The position numbers and the translations under genes were made by a program. Shown here in pieces: positions 1 to 9,356 of a DNA stretch of 64,000 nucleotides. Within the stretch, counting starts at the first letter, position 1, and each line of letters opens with the position of its first letter. Source of the stretch: Haloarcula salinisoli. Lineage in GTDB: Archaea; Halobacteriota; Halobacteria; Halobacteriales; Haloarculaceae. Under the pieces are notes generated by a model. The model saw only the letters and a list, made by a program, of their open reading frames with translations. It searched no databases and was not told where the DNA came from. Location of the stretch: NCBI RefSeq assembly GCF_019599405.1, contig NZ_RKLQ01000003.1, forward strand, positions 1 through 64,000, written 5' to 3'.

Positions 1-203
1 GGCTGCCACTGGTGTACCGGTTGTTCGAGAGAGCACGTGCCGGGTAGCCACGCAGCACGGGGTAAGAGCTGAACGCATCTAAGCTCGAAACCCACTTGGA
101 AAAGAGACACCGCCGAGAGTCCGCGTAAAAGACGCGGTCGATAGACTTGGGGTGTACGCGCCGAGGTAACGAGGCGTTTAGCCCACGAGCACTAACAACT
201 CAA
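1..203 (+). rRNA. 23S ribosomal RNA, 3' end (partial)
   Basis: The window opens inside the 3' part of the large-subunit rRNA. The run from about 50 to 130 (ggtaagagctgaacgcatct, then aagctcgaaacccac) is the conserved end of domain VI, and the 3' end falls near the stretch ending in cactaac at about 200. The exact mature end is estimated. The order 23S, 5S, tRNA-Cys is usual for haloarchaeal rRNA operons. Confidence 0.93.
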
Positions 204-347
204 AGCCATCATTCATACGCACTGTGACTCGATTCACCGACGAACCGCTCGTCACTGAACGAGTCCAGGCGCAAACTGGATCGCACGTACAATACATCTG
301 CCAACTGAGAGCGGTATACCATCACGGTTCGACTCCGTGACTCAGCG

Positions 348-469
348 TTAGGCGGCCATAGCGGTGAGGTTGCCTCCCGTACCCATCCCGAACACGGAAG
401 ATAAGCTCACCAGCGTTTCGGCGAGTACTGGAGTGCGCGAGCCTCTGGGAAATCCGATTCGCCGCCACC
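348..469 (+). rRNA. 5S ribosomal RNA
   Basis: About 122 nt. Hallmarks are the 5' strand ttaggcggccata, the universal loop cccatcccgaacacggaag at 382-400, gtactggagtgcgcgagcctctggga at its 3' side, and the closing strand gattcgccgcc that pairs with ggcggcc to make helix I. It lies about 145 nt after 23S and is co-transcribed with it. Ends are judged from helix I and may be off by a base or two. Confidence 0.95.
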
Positions 470-476
470 ATTCATT

Positions 477-514
477 AGCCACCGAGGAGAGTCATCTCTC
501 CCCGGTGGCTTTTC
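477..514 (+). terminator. rRNA operon terminator-like hairpin
   Basis: AGCCACCG at 477-484 pairs with CGGTGGCT at 503-510, extended inward by GGAGAG/CTCTCC around a short loop, and is followed by TTTT. It sits 7 nt after the 5S 3' end. Such a strong stem plus a T-run fits termination or processing of the rRNA transcript. Confidence 0.65.
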
Positions 515-563
515 GTATTTATATGGTACATCTAACTACGCCGTTGCGAAGAGAGACATCTGT

Positions 564-821
564 ATGACGCGCGAGGTCAAGCTCAACGAGCTCACCGAGT
601 TACTCGAATCGGCATCTTACCCGCTCTCGGTCGAGAGGGCACAGTCGGAGTTCAGCGACGTACGCCTGCAGTACGCGGACGGCGTCGAACCCCTCGACGA
701 GGTGCTGGGCCGTCTGGAAGACGACCAGTTCGACTCCGCCGAAGAGGCACAGTCGTCGATTTTCAACACGGTCCCCGTCGAGGGTGTGGGCGAACCCGGT
801 CAGTCCGAGGGAGAGGGCTAG
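564..821 (+). CDS. Small acidic haloarchaeal protein, DUF5789-like
   Basis: An 85-residue acidic protein, MTREVKLNELTELLESA..., ending in a GEPGQSEGEG tail. From memory it matches the short haloarchaeal DUF5789 family, with the pattern 'VKL..L..LLE.A.YP', a middle 'LADG..L...', and a C-terminal 'VGEP.QSEG'. No enzymatic motif is visible and the function is unknown. A TATA-like tttatat at 518-524 lies about 42 nt before the ATG, giving a short leader. It stands alone between the rRNA terminator and tRNA-Cys. Acidic codon bias and a clean start support a real gene. Confidence 0.75.
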   Translation: MTREVKLNELTELLESASYPLSVERAQSEFSDVRLQYADGVEPLDEVLGRLEDDQFDSAEEAQSSIFNTVPVEGVGEPGQSEGEG

Positions 822-867
822 CGGAATTCGCTACCCTTAAGCGAGCGACTCATTTACGAACAAGTGC

Positions 868-943
868 GCCAAGGTGGCAGAGTCCGGCCTAACGCAGCGG
901 CCTGCAGAGCCGCCCATCGCCGGTTCAAATCCGGCCCTTGGCT
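868..943 (+). tRNA. tRNA-Cys (GCA)
   Basis: The acceptor strand GCCAAGG (868-874) pairs with CCTTGGC (936-942), with discriminator T at 943. The anticodon loop CTGCAGA gives GCA. The T arm is CCGG-TTCAAAT-CCGG. No intron is seen and CCA is not encoded. A cttaag box about 28 nt upstream fits its own promoter. Confidence 0.95.
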
Positions 944-1145
944 TTTCTGTGACGAACGGACGTGAGGAGCGAAAGCCACGCCGATTTGAATCATGAGAGA
1001 CGAACGGAGTGAGTCTCTCTCCGGTTCAAATCCGGCCCTTGGCTTTTCTGTGACGAACAAAGTCCTGAGCGACGGCTACCGAACGGCCGCGATTTGAAGC
1101 AGGGAGGTGCCTCTCTCCGACTGGGGTTCAAAACTGACCCTAGTA
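920..1145 (+). repeat. Decayed tandem copies of the tRNA-Cys 3' end
   Basis: The last 24 nt of tRNA-Cys plus 14 nt of flank (920-957) recur exactly at 1021-1058, a 38-bp perfect repeat with a 101-bp period. A more decayed third copy is visible around 1112-1140 (ctctctccg, then ggttcaaa). The copies lack the 5' half of a tRNA, so they are not tRNA genes. They resemble leftover att-type or slippage duplications at a tRNA 3' end. The spacer at 951-971 also occurs downstream of tRNA-Lys. Confidence 0.8.
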
Positions 1146-1334
1146 GTGCAAACAGAGCCAACACAGTGACTCCGGGAACCCGTTCGCCTACTCTCCCGGC
1201 AAATAACCAGGAACCGGTTCACGCGATGCAACCAACTCTCAGAGGACAGTATCATATATGTTTGGAGTTCGTTAATTTTTTTTAAATCAGGCAGTAATAT
1301 AGAAGGTGCACCGCCTCAAAATAGGTGATAGATT

Positions 1335-2228
1335 ATGTTGAAAATAGGGGAAAACGGGTGTCCACCGGTGTGTTCCGAGTGTGAGGGTAATTTACGGGAA
1401 TCGAATGCAGAAATCGTGTGTTCTGACTGTGGCCTTGTGGTCGGCTCCACCGAGTTGGATATGTCTCCGAAACGGAGCAACTCGGATACGGAATCGTCGG
1501 ATCGTCGAACAGGCGCGCCGATGACGGACGCGCGCCACGACAGGGGTCTCTCGACGAAAATCGGGTATGGCACGGGCATCGAGGTGTCCGGTTCCAAACA
1601 GCGACAGTTCGCCCGGCTTCGCCGCCAGCACAACCGTGCGCGTTTCCCGTCGAAGCGCGAGCGGAACAAAGTGTACGCGTACACGGATATCAGACAGTCG
1701 ACATCGGCCCTCGAGCTCCCGGACTCGGTTCGTGACCAGGCCTGTGCGCTGTTCGATTCCGCGCAGTCTGCCGACCTGTTGTACGGACGCTCCATCGAGG
1801 GGTTCGCCGCTGCGGTAGTGTACGCTGTCTGCCGAATGCAGTCGCTCGCTCGCACCAGGTCCGAGGTGGTGTCGGCTTCCTCCGCGACGATAGACGAACT
1901 CAACGCTGCATACGACGCGATGAACAGGGAACTCGGGTTACCGGTCGGTCCGATAGACCCCAGAGAGTATCTGGCGCGGTACGCGTCCTCCCTGGATCTG
2001 GGCATCGCCGTCGAAAACAGCGCTCAGGAGAAAGTCGGCGCGCTCAGGGACGCCCATCTCATCGGTGGGAAAAACCCCCGCGGCGTCGCCGCAGCGTGTC
2101 TCTATCAGGCCGCCCAGGATGTGAGCGTCGGTGTCACACAGGAGGCGCTGACTGAGGTCGCAGATATCTCCCGTCTGACTATCCGGTCGACGCTTTCGGA
2201 CCTCGAGTCGCTCGGCGCGGACGATTGA
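1335..2228 (+). CDS. tfb: Transcription initiation factor IIB (TFB) paralogue
   Basis: A 297-residue TFB. The N-terminal zinc ribbon has the pairs CSEC (residues 14-17) and CSDC (30-33). The B-reader/linker region follows, then two cyclin-fold repeats (about 110-195 and 205-295), the second containing GKNPRGVAAACLYQA. TFB recruits RNA polymerase to TBP-TATA complexes, and haloarchaea use several paralogues for global gene control. This one is divergent: there is an Asp/Ser-rich linker after the ribbon, and the B-finger is weak. It stands immediately ahead of a pilus-like gene cluster, so a dedicated regulator is possible. It is followed after about 105 nt by the MinD-like gene on the same strand. 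Confidence 0.9.
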   Translation: MLKIGENGCPPVCSECEGNLRESNAEIVCSDCGLVVGSTELDMSPKRSNSDTESSDRRTGAPMTDARHDRGLSTKIGYGTGIEVSGSKQRQFARLRRQHNRARFPSKRERNKVYAYTDIRQSTSALELPDSVRDQACALFDSAQSADLLYGRSIEGFAAAVVYAVCRMQSLARTRSEVVSASSATIDELNAAYDAMNRELGLPVGPIDPREYLARYASSLDLGIAVENSAQEKVGALRDAHLIGGKNPRGVAAACLYQAAQDVSVGVTQEALTEVADISRLTIRSTLSDLESLGADD

Positions 2229-2334
2229 TATCGCCGTGCCGATGGCGTCATGCCCCATCGGATAGCGGCGGCGTTGGCAAACGCCGGGACGGTATCATGT
2301 TCGGGTTGAAAAGCAATGACGACACAATCTAGTT

Positions 2335-3615
2335 GTGATAGCTATTGCCGGCGCAAAAGGTGGGTGTGGGAAGACCACGACGACACTCGGTCTCGCGCGG
2401 GCGTTCGACAGGGACGGCCGCCCGTCGTTCGTCATCGACGGCGACCAGCAACTCCCGAACGTCCACGTCGCGGCCGGGGTCGACCGCGACCCGACCGTTG
2501 CCGCTCTGCAAGACGGTGACGATACCTCCGAGGTCGCCCAGCCACTCCCGGACGCGGCCAGGGCGGGCGTACTGACGGCGCCGCAGGACCCGGACCTGGT
2601 GGACCTGGCGTCGTTGCTCGACCGGGTTCCGACCGGAGTCGAATCGTTCGTCGACTGTCCGGCGGGAGCGGGGCCGGACGCTGCCGAGCCGATATCGGCA
2701 GCGGACGTGGTCGTCATCGTGACGACCGGGACCGAACGGAGTCTCACGTCGGCCGCAAAGACGGCCGATATGGCCCGCGAGCTCGACACGCCGGTGGCGG
2801 GCGCGGTGGTAAACAAGTGCGATGAGGTCCCCCTCGCGTTCCAATCGACGTTCGACGTTCCGTTGCTGGGGCGGGTGCCACCGTGTCAGTCGCCACAGCA
2901 GGACCATCGTGCTCGGGCTGCCTACGATCATATCGCTGCCGAATTGCTCTCCAGGCTCGAGGCACCGCCAGCGCCGCCGGAGTTCCAGCAGATACGGCTC
3001 CCGCTTGGTCTCGAAACCGTCGACAGGGAGCTGGGCGGCGGCATCCCGGCGGGGTCCGTGGTCGCCTTCAGTGCGGACCCGGGTGCGCCCTCGGAGCTGT
3101 TGTTACACGCGACCACGCGCGCCAGAGGGACGCTCTATCTCACGGTCGACCAGTCCTGTGAGGAGATCCGGGCCGCCCTGTCGGACTCGGTCGTCCAGAC
3201 TGGCGACCCGACGATTCGGAAACTCGAGGGGCCGTCGATGCTCGCGGACGCGAAAGCGCTGCTCCGTCGGCTTCCGAGCCAGGTCAACGTCATCGTCGAC
3301 ACGATGGACCGCCTGGAGCAACACGACCAGGAAGCCTACCGTGATTTCCTGGGCACGCTGTCGGATGCAGTGGCGACCACGGACAGTATCGCGTTGTTGC
3401 ACACGCTGGATCGCAGCCCGACGCCGAGAAACCGTGTGACGACCGAACGCTTCGCCGACCTCGTCCTACGTGTCGACAGGGAGCAGTCCGGGAGCGCGAC
3501 CAGCTATCGGTTCTCGGTGCCAAAGACCGAGGCGGACGAGATGATAACCCCGTCGGACGGTATCGACCTGACCGATACCTTCTCCGGACGGCGGTCCGCT
3601 CTCAACGACGACTGA
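2335..3615 (+). CDS. MinD/ParA-like ATPase fused to a RadA/KaiC-like domain
   Basis: A 426-residue protein with a GTG start. Residues 1-210 are a ParA/MinD fold with the deviant Walker A KGGCGKTT (residues 8-15), IDGDQQLPN (switch I region) and SFVDCPAGAG (Walker B). Residues 220-410 look like a RecA/RadA/KaiC core, with LGLETVDRELGGGIPAGSVV, but the P-loop is replaced by SADPGAPSE, so this half probably cannot bind ATP normally. In Tad and type IV pilus systems MinD-like proteins (TadZ/CpaE) position the machine, and the degenerate RadA-like half recalls ArlH of the archaellum. That role is inferred from the neighbours. The fusion is unusual. Confidence 0.75.
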   Translation: MIAIAGAKGGCGKTTTTLGLARAFDRDGRPSFVIDGDQQLPNVHVAAGVDRDPTVAALQDGDDTSEVAQPLPDAARAGVLTAPQDPDLVDLASLLDRVPTGVESFVDCPAGAGPDAAEPISAADVVVIVTTGTERSLTSAAKTADMARELDTPVAGAVVNKCDEVPLAFQSTFDVPLLGRVPPCQSPQQDHRARAAYDHIAAELLSRLEAPPAPPEFQQIRLPLGLETVDRELGGGIPAGSVVAFSADPGAPSELLLHATTRARGTLYLTVDQSCEEIRAALSDSVVQTGDPTIRKLEGPSMLADAKALLRRLPSQVNVIVDTMDRLEQHDQEAYRDFLGTLSDAVATTDSIALLHTLDRSPTPRNRVTTERFADLVLRVDREQSGSATSYRFSVPKTEADEMITPSDGIDLTDTFSGRRSALNDD

Positions 3616-3768
3616 TACTGCCTGCTGTCCGTTCGTCCCGATAGCCATTGCTGTCAGTTGTGAACAGTCGACCGTATGCCGTTTTGCCGGGCCCGTGACA
3701 CTGGACGCCGTCGCTTCGGTGCTATGCTATGGTGAGAAAGCGACGTGGGAACACTGTGCCCGTATCGC

Positions 3769-6700
3769 TCAGCAGAACGTATCGGGGGTCTGGTCCGGGC
3801 CGAACAGCCGCTTCTCCTCGTCGACGCGGAACTTCAACATGTCGACAGACTGTGTTCCGTTGTAGATGCCCTGTGTGCTGTCGCCACAGGTGTACTGGGG
3901 CGTCCCGCTGGACGAGAGGACGACCGAGCTACGCGGTGAGAGTCGGTCGCCGAGTTCACGCTGTGCGGCCTCGGTCCCGATGAAGACGTTGACCGTCTCG
4001 GCGCGGTAGTCGTCGGTCGTGAGCTTCGACCGGAAGTGGTCCCAGTCGGCGCCGTTCTCAGCCAGCGCGATGAGGAAGGTGTAGCCGTCGTAGTTGACTC
4101 GCAACATCGGGGCCGTCCCGGCGCTGTCCGCTTCGATGACGGTGACGTTCGTATAGCCCAGGACCACCTCCTGTGCGTACGAGACGTCTCTGGTCCCGGA
4201 TATATTCTGGTCGGTGACCTCGTACGAGCCGCCGGATTGGTGCAGCGACGCCAGGTTGGTGTTACTGGTCTGCTTCGCGGAGTAGTCGATGTTGCCCTCG
4301 ACCCGCTTGTCGAAACTGCTGGATCCCTGGAAGTACGGGTCGGACCCACCCGGCCGGGCCTGTACGAACAGCGTCTTGTCTCTGGACGTGTGACGTATCT
4401 CGCTCTCGATGGCGACGACGTGGCCGTCCCCGCTCGGGTACACCTCTACTTCGAGCTGGTTGTCGTCACAGCCCGTCCTGATGTCGTCCTCATACTTGAC
4501 CGCGGGGCACTCGGCGCCATCGTAGGACCCCTGTCGCATCGAAATCGCGGCAGCCATGGCAACCTCGCGCGAAATAGTGACGGTCATCCCTGTATTCTCC
4601 TCTGGGTTGACTGCATCGGGAATCTTCGTTTTCTGCTTGAGGTTCATAAATTTCGAGAGTCTCAGGCCATCGTACTCAGCATCAAGCTGCTCTCGGAACC
4701 TACCACGGGATCGCTTCAGATCTTCGCCTTTTTTGTCGAACCGTCTGAGCCCTCTGGTATTTCCATCAGCCAAGTAGTAATCACGTTTGTAACGCTTGTT
4801 TGCCTCGAGTTTGATATCGAAGTCTTTCACCTGCCTTTTGAGGGCTTTAACCGCGGGGCTATTCCTTGCGTTCTTGGAGGCGATGCCCCATCTGGCCCGG
4901 TCCACAGCCCGTCCGGCCCCGACCGCGGGCGCCTTCTTTATGTTATCCATTGGTGTGATCAGGCGGTCCCTGATCTTATCTTCAAAGGTTCCGAACCCAT
5001 CTGGGTATTTCTGCTCTAGCTTTTTGCGATCTCTATTGCCCTTCGCGAATCTGGCGGGCTGCAACAACCCGGCAGCCATCTCGCCGTACACGCCCGCGTC
5101 CGCACAGTTCGCGTTCGCTCTGCTCGGCTCTCTCGGCATTGACCCGACTTCGGGCCACGTCGGCGTGCAGTCGAGGAAGGGATTCAGGTCCACGCCGATG
5201 TAGTCACCGATACCCTTGCTTCCTTGCCTTAGTACACCCCCACCGACCGTCACCAGCGGGAGCCCCATCTCCCAGTCGAACGCGATGGGCTCGACGCGGC
5301 CGACGTTGCGCCTGACGCCGTTGAACGACAGCGAGACGGGCTGGGCCTGGCGGACGTACGAGGTGTTGGCGACGTGGTTCTCCGGGGCGTTCGGTTGGAC
5401 CATGAAGCGGGCGTACTGTCCGTTCATATTGTAGGTCCCCGCGTTTAGCGACAGGACCCAAAACGGTGGAGCCGGGACGATGAAAGGGTACCCGGGATTA
5501 GGCAGGGGGTATACCTTTCGCATCGCCAGCCCGGTGTAATGGACGCCCTCGGTGTCTTCCCGTATCTCGTCTTTCGCCGTCGCGCCGTCGACCGAACCCG
5601 GCGGATTCGGGACGTGACTGAGCCAGGTGGGGTCGGCGTCCACCTGATAGTTCGAGTTGCTGTTGGACGAACCATTGATAATGTTGCCGGTCCCGCCGTC
5701 TATGCTGAACGGATTCGAGGCGTTATCTTTGGCACTCTTGTAGCCTTCGTGCATCGTGTCCGGCGTGTTCGGCCCGTTCTTGGTCTGCAGCACCGAATTG
5801 ATCTTTTTGATTCGTTTTTGGGTGCGATTTTGTGTTTTGTTGATATACCAGTTTACCGTCTCGACCCATCGCTTCCGCAGTTCGGCGAGGCTCTTGGTCG
5901 CCGGCGTCCGGTACTGTCCGGACCGTCCGTACTGTCCGTTGACCCTCGTGCCGTTGTAGACGAGCGCATCGGCTTCTGTGTCGTTTATCTTTAGTTCCTC
6001 GAACGTGTCATGGCTTTGATTGAGAAGCTCGGTGACAGTGGTGTTGTCTGTCGTGGCGTTGTATGCAGCTTTCCGGGTCTCGTTGAGCTCATCGATGAGC
6101 CAGTCCTGGAACGGAGTCCGCCTGTTCGTCGGTGGGCTGTGTGCCTGCGTCGACACCGAGGTGCTGATGACGTTGGTAACCTCGGTCTCGAACTCCCCGG
6201 CGGAGGTGACGTTGGTGTCCATGTTGTTCTCGAGAGACGATTCGATCTGGCCCGAGTTCGTGTTCTGCTGGTTCGAGTTGCCGCTGTAGCAGAAGAGAAC
6301 GGACGAATACGAGGCGTTCCGGTACGTCGGGTACCTGTGTGTGGTGTAACTGGTTGGCGGACAGTTCGGGTACTTGACGCCGGGCTCGTCGACGGTGGTG
6401 TTGAGACTGACGGTGGAATTCATCCTGGTCGTCGCGCTGAAGTTCACGTTTTTGACCCAGACCCCGGCCTTGCTGTCCTCGCGTATCGTCACCGGGAGGG
6501 TGATATCGTACGACCTGGTTCCGGACGTCGTGTTGCTGGTGACGCTGACGTTGCCGGCGGTCACGACCGTCAGGTTCGACGACTGGTTTAGCTGTCCCTG
6601 TGACAGTCGGGCGTTGTCCAGGCCCGACCCGACGGTGTACGTGTCGTTGATGACGTCTCTAACCTCGTCGTCGAGGCTCTGGTTACCCCAGAGCGCGTTG

Positions 6701-8004
6701 TTGGGCGAATCGATATCGATACCGAACTGGTTTGACGTGTTGTTCTGGGCCCGCCTCTGACGCACCCGGTTTCGCTGGCCTTGGACGCTGCTGCCGTACG
6801 TGCCCGGCCTACCTAACGTCTGTCCGGTCACGTTCTGGAACGCGATCCGGCCCACGCTGTCGCGGGAGAACTTGAAGGATTTGTCCCCTTGGGCCGTTTC
6901 GGCCCGGGAATCGAACTCGCTTTTGGTGAGCATATTGCCCGACTGGTTCGAAGTGGCCCAGTCCCTACTTCGGTTCACCATCTGTTCCTGGAAGTCCTTC
7001 GAGATGGAACTTCCCGTGGGGAACCCACTGTTTGTCTCTGCCTTTGATTTCAGTTGCGTACAGAGAGCTTCCGGTGCGAAAACGTCGACGGGGGAGGCCG
7101 CTGAACTGAAACGGGAGGCATAGAAGAGGCCCAGACAGCCCCCAGCAATGTCTGGTGCGTTCGTATTGGGGGTGGTTCCGTACACGTTCCGCATACTGTC
7201 GTATATTAACAAATTGGCGTACTCACGCATCTCCAGGTCGGTGATCAGCTTCTCGAAGAATCGCTCCTCCCACCTTGACGGAGCCAAGAATCGCTCGGGG
7301 ATGTGCTTCGCGTAGATAACTCCCGACAGCGTCGCCCACATCTTGCTTTTTGTCTCGGAAAACGAGGCCTGGAACTCCTTCGTCTTCTCGTGCATATTGA
7401 AGACGGCCGACTCGGTGGTGGTGTTCATATCTATCGTCCCGCTGGAGACCTGTTCACCGTCCTCGTAGACGGTAATCGACCGTTTACTGACATTCAAGAA
7501 GATGTATTCGACGGCCGTGTCTGAGCCCTTTTCGTGGCGCGTCATCTCGACTCTGTCTATGGCGTCGTTCAGGCTCGATTCGTTGTAGCGGGCTGGTGGC
7601 AATCCGATGTCGATGGTGACGTTCGCGCCCCGGAGCCGGGACTGCTGGCGCTCAACACGCTGGATACGTTTCTGCAGATTGAGGTAATACCGGAGTTTCA
7701 CGTACCGCTCGAACGTAGCGCTGTTACCCAGTGCCCGACCGGCGGCGTTGCCGGCCGGGTCCGTGACCGGTTTCTCGCCCGCCTTCTCAAGGGACTCCCT
7801 GGCGGCCTCTTTCATCGCCGCTTTGACGGCGCCTTTGGTCTCCGTGACCGCCTGGCTGGGTTCCCGGACCGTCTCTGGCTCTGACTCCTGTTGGAGCCAG
7901 TAGATGACTGTTGCACTGGAGAGCAACAGTAGTGCGGCGATTACTGCGAACGGTACGCGAGCACGGCGGTCATCTGCGAGTGCGATAGTGTTCTGTCGTT
8001 TCAT
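3769..8004 (-). CDS. Giant single-pass surface protein of the pilus-like locus
   Basis: 1411 residues. A short basic N-terminus (ADDRRARVPF) precedes one hydrophobic segment at about residues 18-36 (VIAALLLLSSATVIYWL), resembling a class III (pilin-type) signal. The rest is extracellular in character, with many N-x-S/T sequons, Asn/Gln/Ser-rich stretches, a basic helical part in the last third (KRYKRDYY...KGEDLKRSRGRF) and few Cys. The ATG at 8004 lies 2 nt after the stop of the upstream gene, so it is preferred to a GTG at 8013. It may be a pilus tip or minor pilin/adhesin. I believe the family is catalogued only as a haloarchaeal DUF in the 7280s; no function is known to me. Confidence 0.8.
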   Translation of the reverse strand: MKRQNTIALADDRRARVPFAVIAALLLLSSATVIYWLQQESEPETVREPSQAVTETKGAVKAAMKEAARESLEKAGEKPVTDPAGNAAGRALGNSATFERYVKLRYYLNLQKRIQRVERQQSRLRGANVTIDIGLPPARYNESSLNDAIDRVEMTRHEKGSDTAVEYIFLNVSKRSITVYEDGEQVSSGTIDMNTTTESAVFNMHEKTKEFQASFSETKSKMWATLSGVIYAKHIPERFLAPSRWEERFFEKLITDLEMREYANLLIYDSMRNVYGTTPNTNAPDIAGGCLGLFYASRFSSAASPVDVFAPEALCTQLKSKAETNSGFPTGSSISKDFQEQMVNRSRDWATSNQSGNMLTKSEFDSRAETAQGDKSFKFSRDSVGRIAFQNVTGQTLGRPGTYGSSVQGQRNRVRQRRAQNNTSNQFGIDIDSPNNALWGNQSLDDEVRDVINDTYTVGSGLDNARLSQGQLNQSSNLTVVTAGNVSVTSNTTSGTRSYDITLPVTIREDSKAGVWVKNVNFSATTRMNSTVSLNTTVDEPGVKYPNCPPTSYTTHRYPTYRNASYSSVLFCYSGNSNQQNTNSGQIESSLENNMDTNVTSAGEFETEVTNVISTSVSTQAHSPPTNRRTPFQDWLIDELNETRKAAYNATTDNTTVTELLNQSHDTFEELKINDTEADALVYNGTRVNGQYGRSGQYRTPATKSLAELRKRWVETVNWYINKTQNRTQKRIKKINSVLQTKNGPNTPDTMHEGYKSAKDNASNPFSIDGGTGNIINGSSNSNSNYQVDADPTWLSHVPNPPGSVDGATAKDEIREDTEGVHYTGLAMRKVYPLPNPGYPFIVPAPPFWVLSLNAGTYNMNGQYARFMVQPNAPENHVANTSYVRQAQPVSLSFNGVRRNVGRVEPIAFDWEMGLPLVTVGGGVLRQGSKGIGDYIGVDLNPFLDCTPTWPEVGSMPREPSRANANCADAGVYGEMAAGLLQPARFAKGNRDRKKLEQKYPDGFGTFEDKIRDRLITPMDNIKKAPAVGAGRAVDRARWGIASKNARNSPAVKALKRQVKDFDIKLEANKRYKRDYYLADGNTRGLRRFDKKGEDLKRSRGRFREQLDAEYDGLRLSKFMNLKQKTKIPDAVNPEENTGMTVTISREVAMAAAISMRQGSYDGAECPAVKYEDDIRTGCDDNQLEVEVYPSGDGHVVAIESEIRHTSRDKTLFVQARPGGSDPYFQGSSSFDKRVEGNIDYSAKQTSNTNLASLHQSGGSYEVTDQNISGTRDVSYAQEVVLGYTNVTVIEADSAGTAPMLRVNYDGYTFLIALAENGADWDHFRSKLTTDDYRAETVNVFIGTEAAQRELGDRLSPRSSVVLSSSGTPQYTCGDSTQGIYNGTQSVDMLKFRVDEEKRLFGPDQTPDTFC

Positions 8005-8006
8005 AG

Positions 8007-9356
8007 TTACCACGTCGTGACGACGATATCCACTTTCCCAGTCGAGATACTGCTCCGAATCGCCGATTCGTCGGTTCCGTAGATGTCCCGGACGAATATC
8101 TTCTGCTTGAACACATCGGTGAGTATCGTGTTTAGCTCCCCTGTATCGGGTGAATCACTGGTGCTTAGCCGCGCGTATACTCTGTATGCCAGACCCGGAG
8201 AGGTGCCGGCACCGGTGAGGAGTATAAGTCGCATGTACAGGTCTTCCCGGTATGTCTGGCTTGGTTTACCGCGGTCGAACTCGTACTTCGATTCGGCCGA
8301 GGGGAAATACCCCTCGACGATTGCCGCGCCGATAGACTCCGAGAGTCCGCCGGTGTACGTGCGGTTCCTGACTTCCTCGGCCGTGGCCATGCCGCTTGGC
8401 ATCACCAGCGTCGCGGTGCTGACATCCGCGTTTCTGGGCGGCTTCTCGCCTATGCCGACGGAGCCGGAGATGTACGGTCTGGCGCCGTCGGGCCGCGCGT
8501 ACGGCTGCCAGTTCGCTTGTATCTGGTAGTTATCGGTGCCCTGCCGGAGCGTCTCGTCTATTTTCGCTTGTATCTTCTCGTCGTAGTTCGTCCGGACGAG
8601 CTGGAGTGAGCTGTCGCCGACTCTCAGTTTCGACTCGTCGACGGGGTTGTAATGCTGGTCGAGAAGGTCCTCCGCGACCGCGCCGGTCGGGTTACACTTG
8701 ATGCTGTTTGTCTGGGACCGATTGAGTTTCCGCATGTGTTCTCGGGCTGGTTTCCCGTCACTGTTCAGGTACTGCTGTTGCAGCCGGTCAGAACTGTTCA
8801 CCTTGCTCTTTTTGAGTACGGGGACCCTCCCCGAGAAGTTGTAGAACTCGTCTTTGAGCCCGGTGAACCTGTAAATCCGGTGCTCTTCTTCGAGTCGGTA
8901 GTCGCTGGTGTAGTAGCTGTCCGGGTACCGGCGGTCGTTCGCGGTTTGCCCCGGATTGGAACTCCTGGCGAACCGGTCGTCTTCCTTGACCGCCCCCTGA
9001 TAATCCTTCACGACGGTGATACACGGCGGCAGGTAGCTCAGCCGCTGTTGGTTCGGGTTCGCCCTGATAGTCGCGTTCAGCAGGGCTGCGCGCTTCAGGT
9101 GGTAGGCCAGCGTCCCCGTCTCGGTGAACCTGTACACGTTCGGGCGCTTGTTGCCCAGTGAGACCCTGACAGTGTAGTTGATCTCGACGGTCGTCGTCGA
9201 AAGGAGGGTGGCTATCTCGTCGGGCTCTTCGGTGTCCGGGGGCTGTTCCGGCGATGAGTTCTGATAGAGAAAAATCATCGTGATGCCGGCGCTCAACACC
9301 AGCATCGCGATGATGACGTCGATGGACGTACTGACCGCTCGGTTCTGGGGTCGCAT
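8007..9356 (-). CDS. Pilin-like secreted protein (449 aa)
   Basis: A single N-terminal hydrophobic helix (IDVIIAMLVLSAGITMIFLY, residues 13-32) follows NRAVSTS, which resembles the haloarchaeal prepilin motif (K/R)-A/G-x-S cut by PibD. The remaining about 415 residues are hydrophilic with several N-glycosylation sequons. It is translationally close to the giant gene downstream (2-nt gap to the ATG at 8004), so the two are probably one operon and may sit in one filament or envelope complex. No enzymatic motif is seen. The family is haloarchaeal and uncharacterised as far as I know. Confidence 0.78.
   Translation of the reverse strand: MRPQNRAVSTSIDVIIAMLVLSAGITMIFLYQNSSPEQPPDTEEPDEIATLLSTTTVEINYTVRVSLGNKRPNVYRFTETGTLAYHLKRAALLNATIRANPNQQRLSYLPPCITVVKDYQGAVKEDDRFARSSNPGQTANDRRYPDSYYTSDYRLEEEHRIYRFTGLKDEFYNFSGRVPVLKKSKVNSSDRLQQQYLNSDGKPAREHMRKLNRSQTNSIKCNPTGAVAEDLLDQHYNPVDESKLRVGDSSLQLVRTNYDEKIQAKIDETLRQGTDNYQIQANWQPYARPDGARPYISGSVGIGEKPPRNADVSTATLVMPSGMATAEEVRNRTYTGGLSESIGAAIVEGYFPSAESKYEFDRGKPSQTYREDLYMRLILLTGAGTSPGLAYRVYARLSTSDSPDTGELNTILTDVFKQKIFVRDIYGTDESAIRSSISTGKVDIVVTTW

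Noticed and set aside
1021-1058. Second tRNA-Cys gene
   Set aside because: Only the T arm and 3' acceptor strand are present; D arm and anticodon arm are missing.
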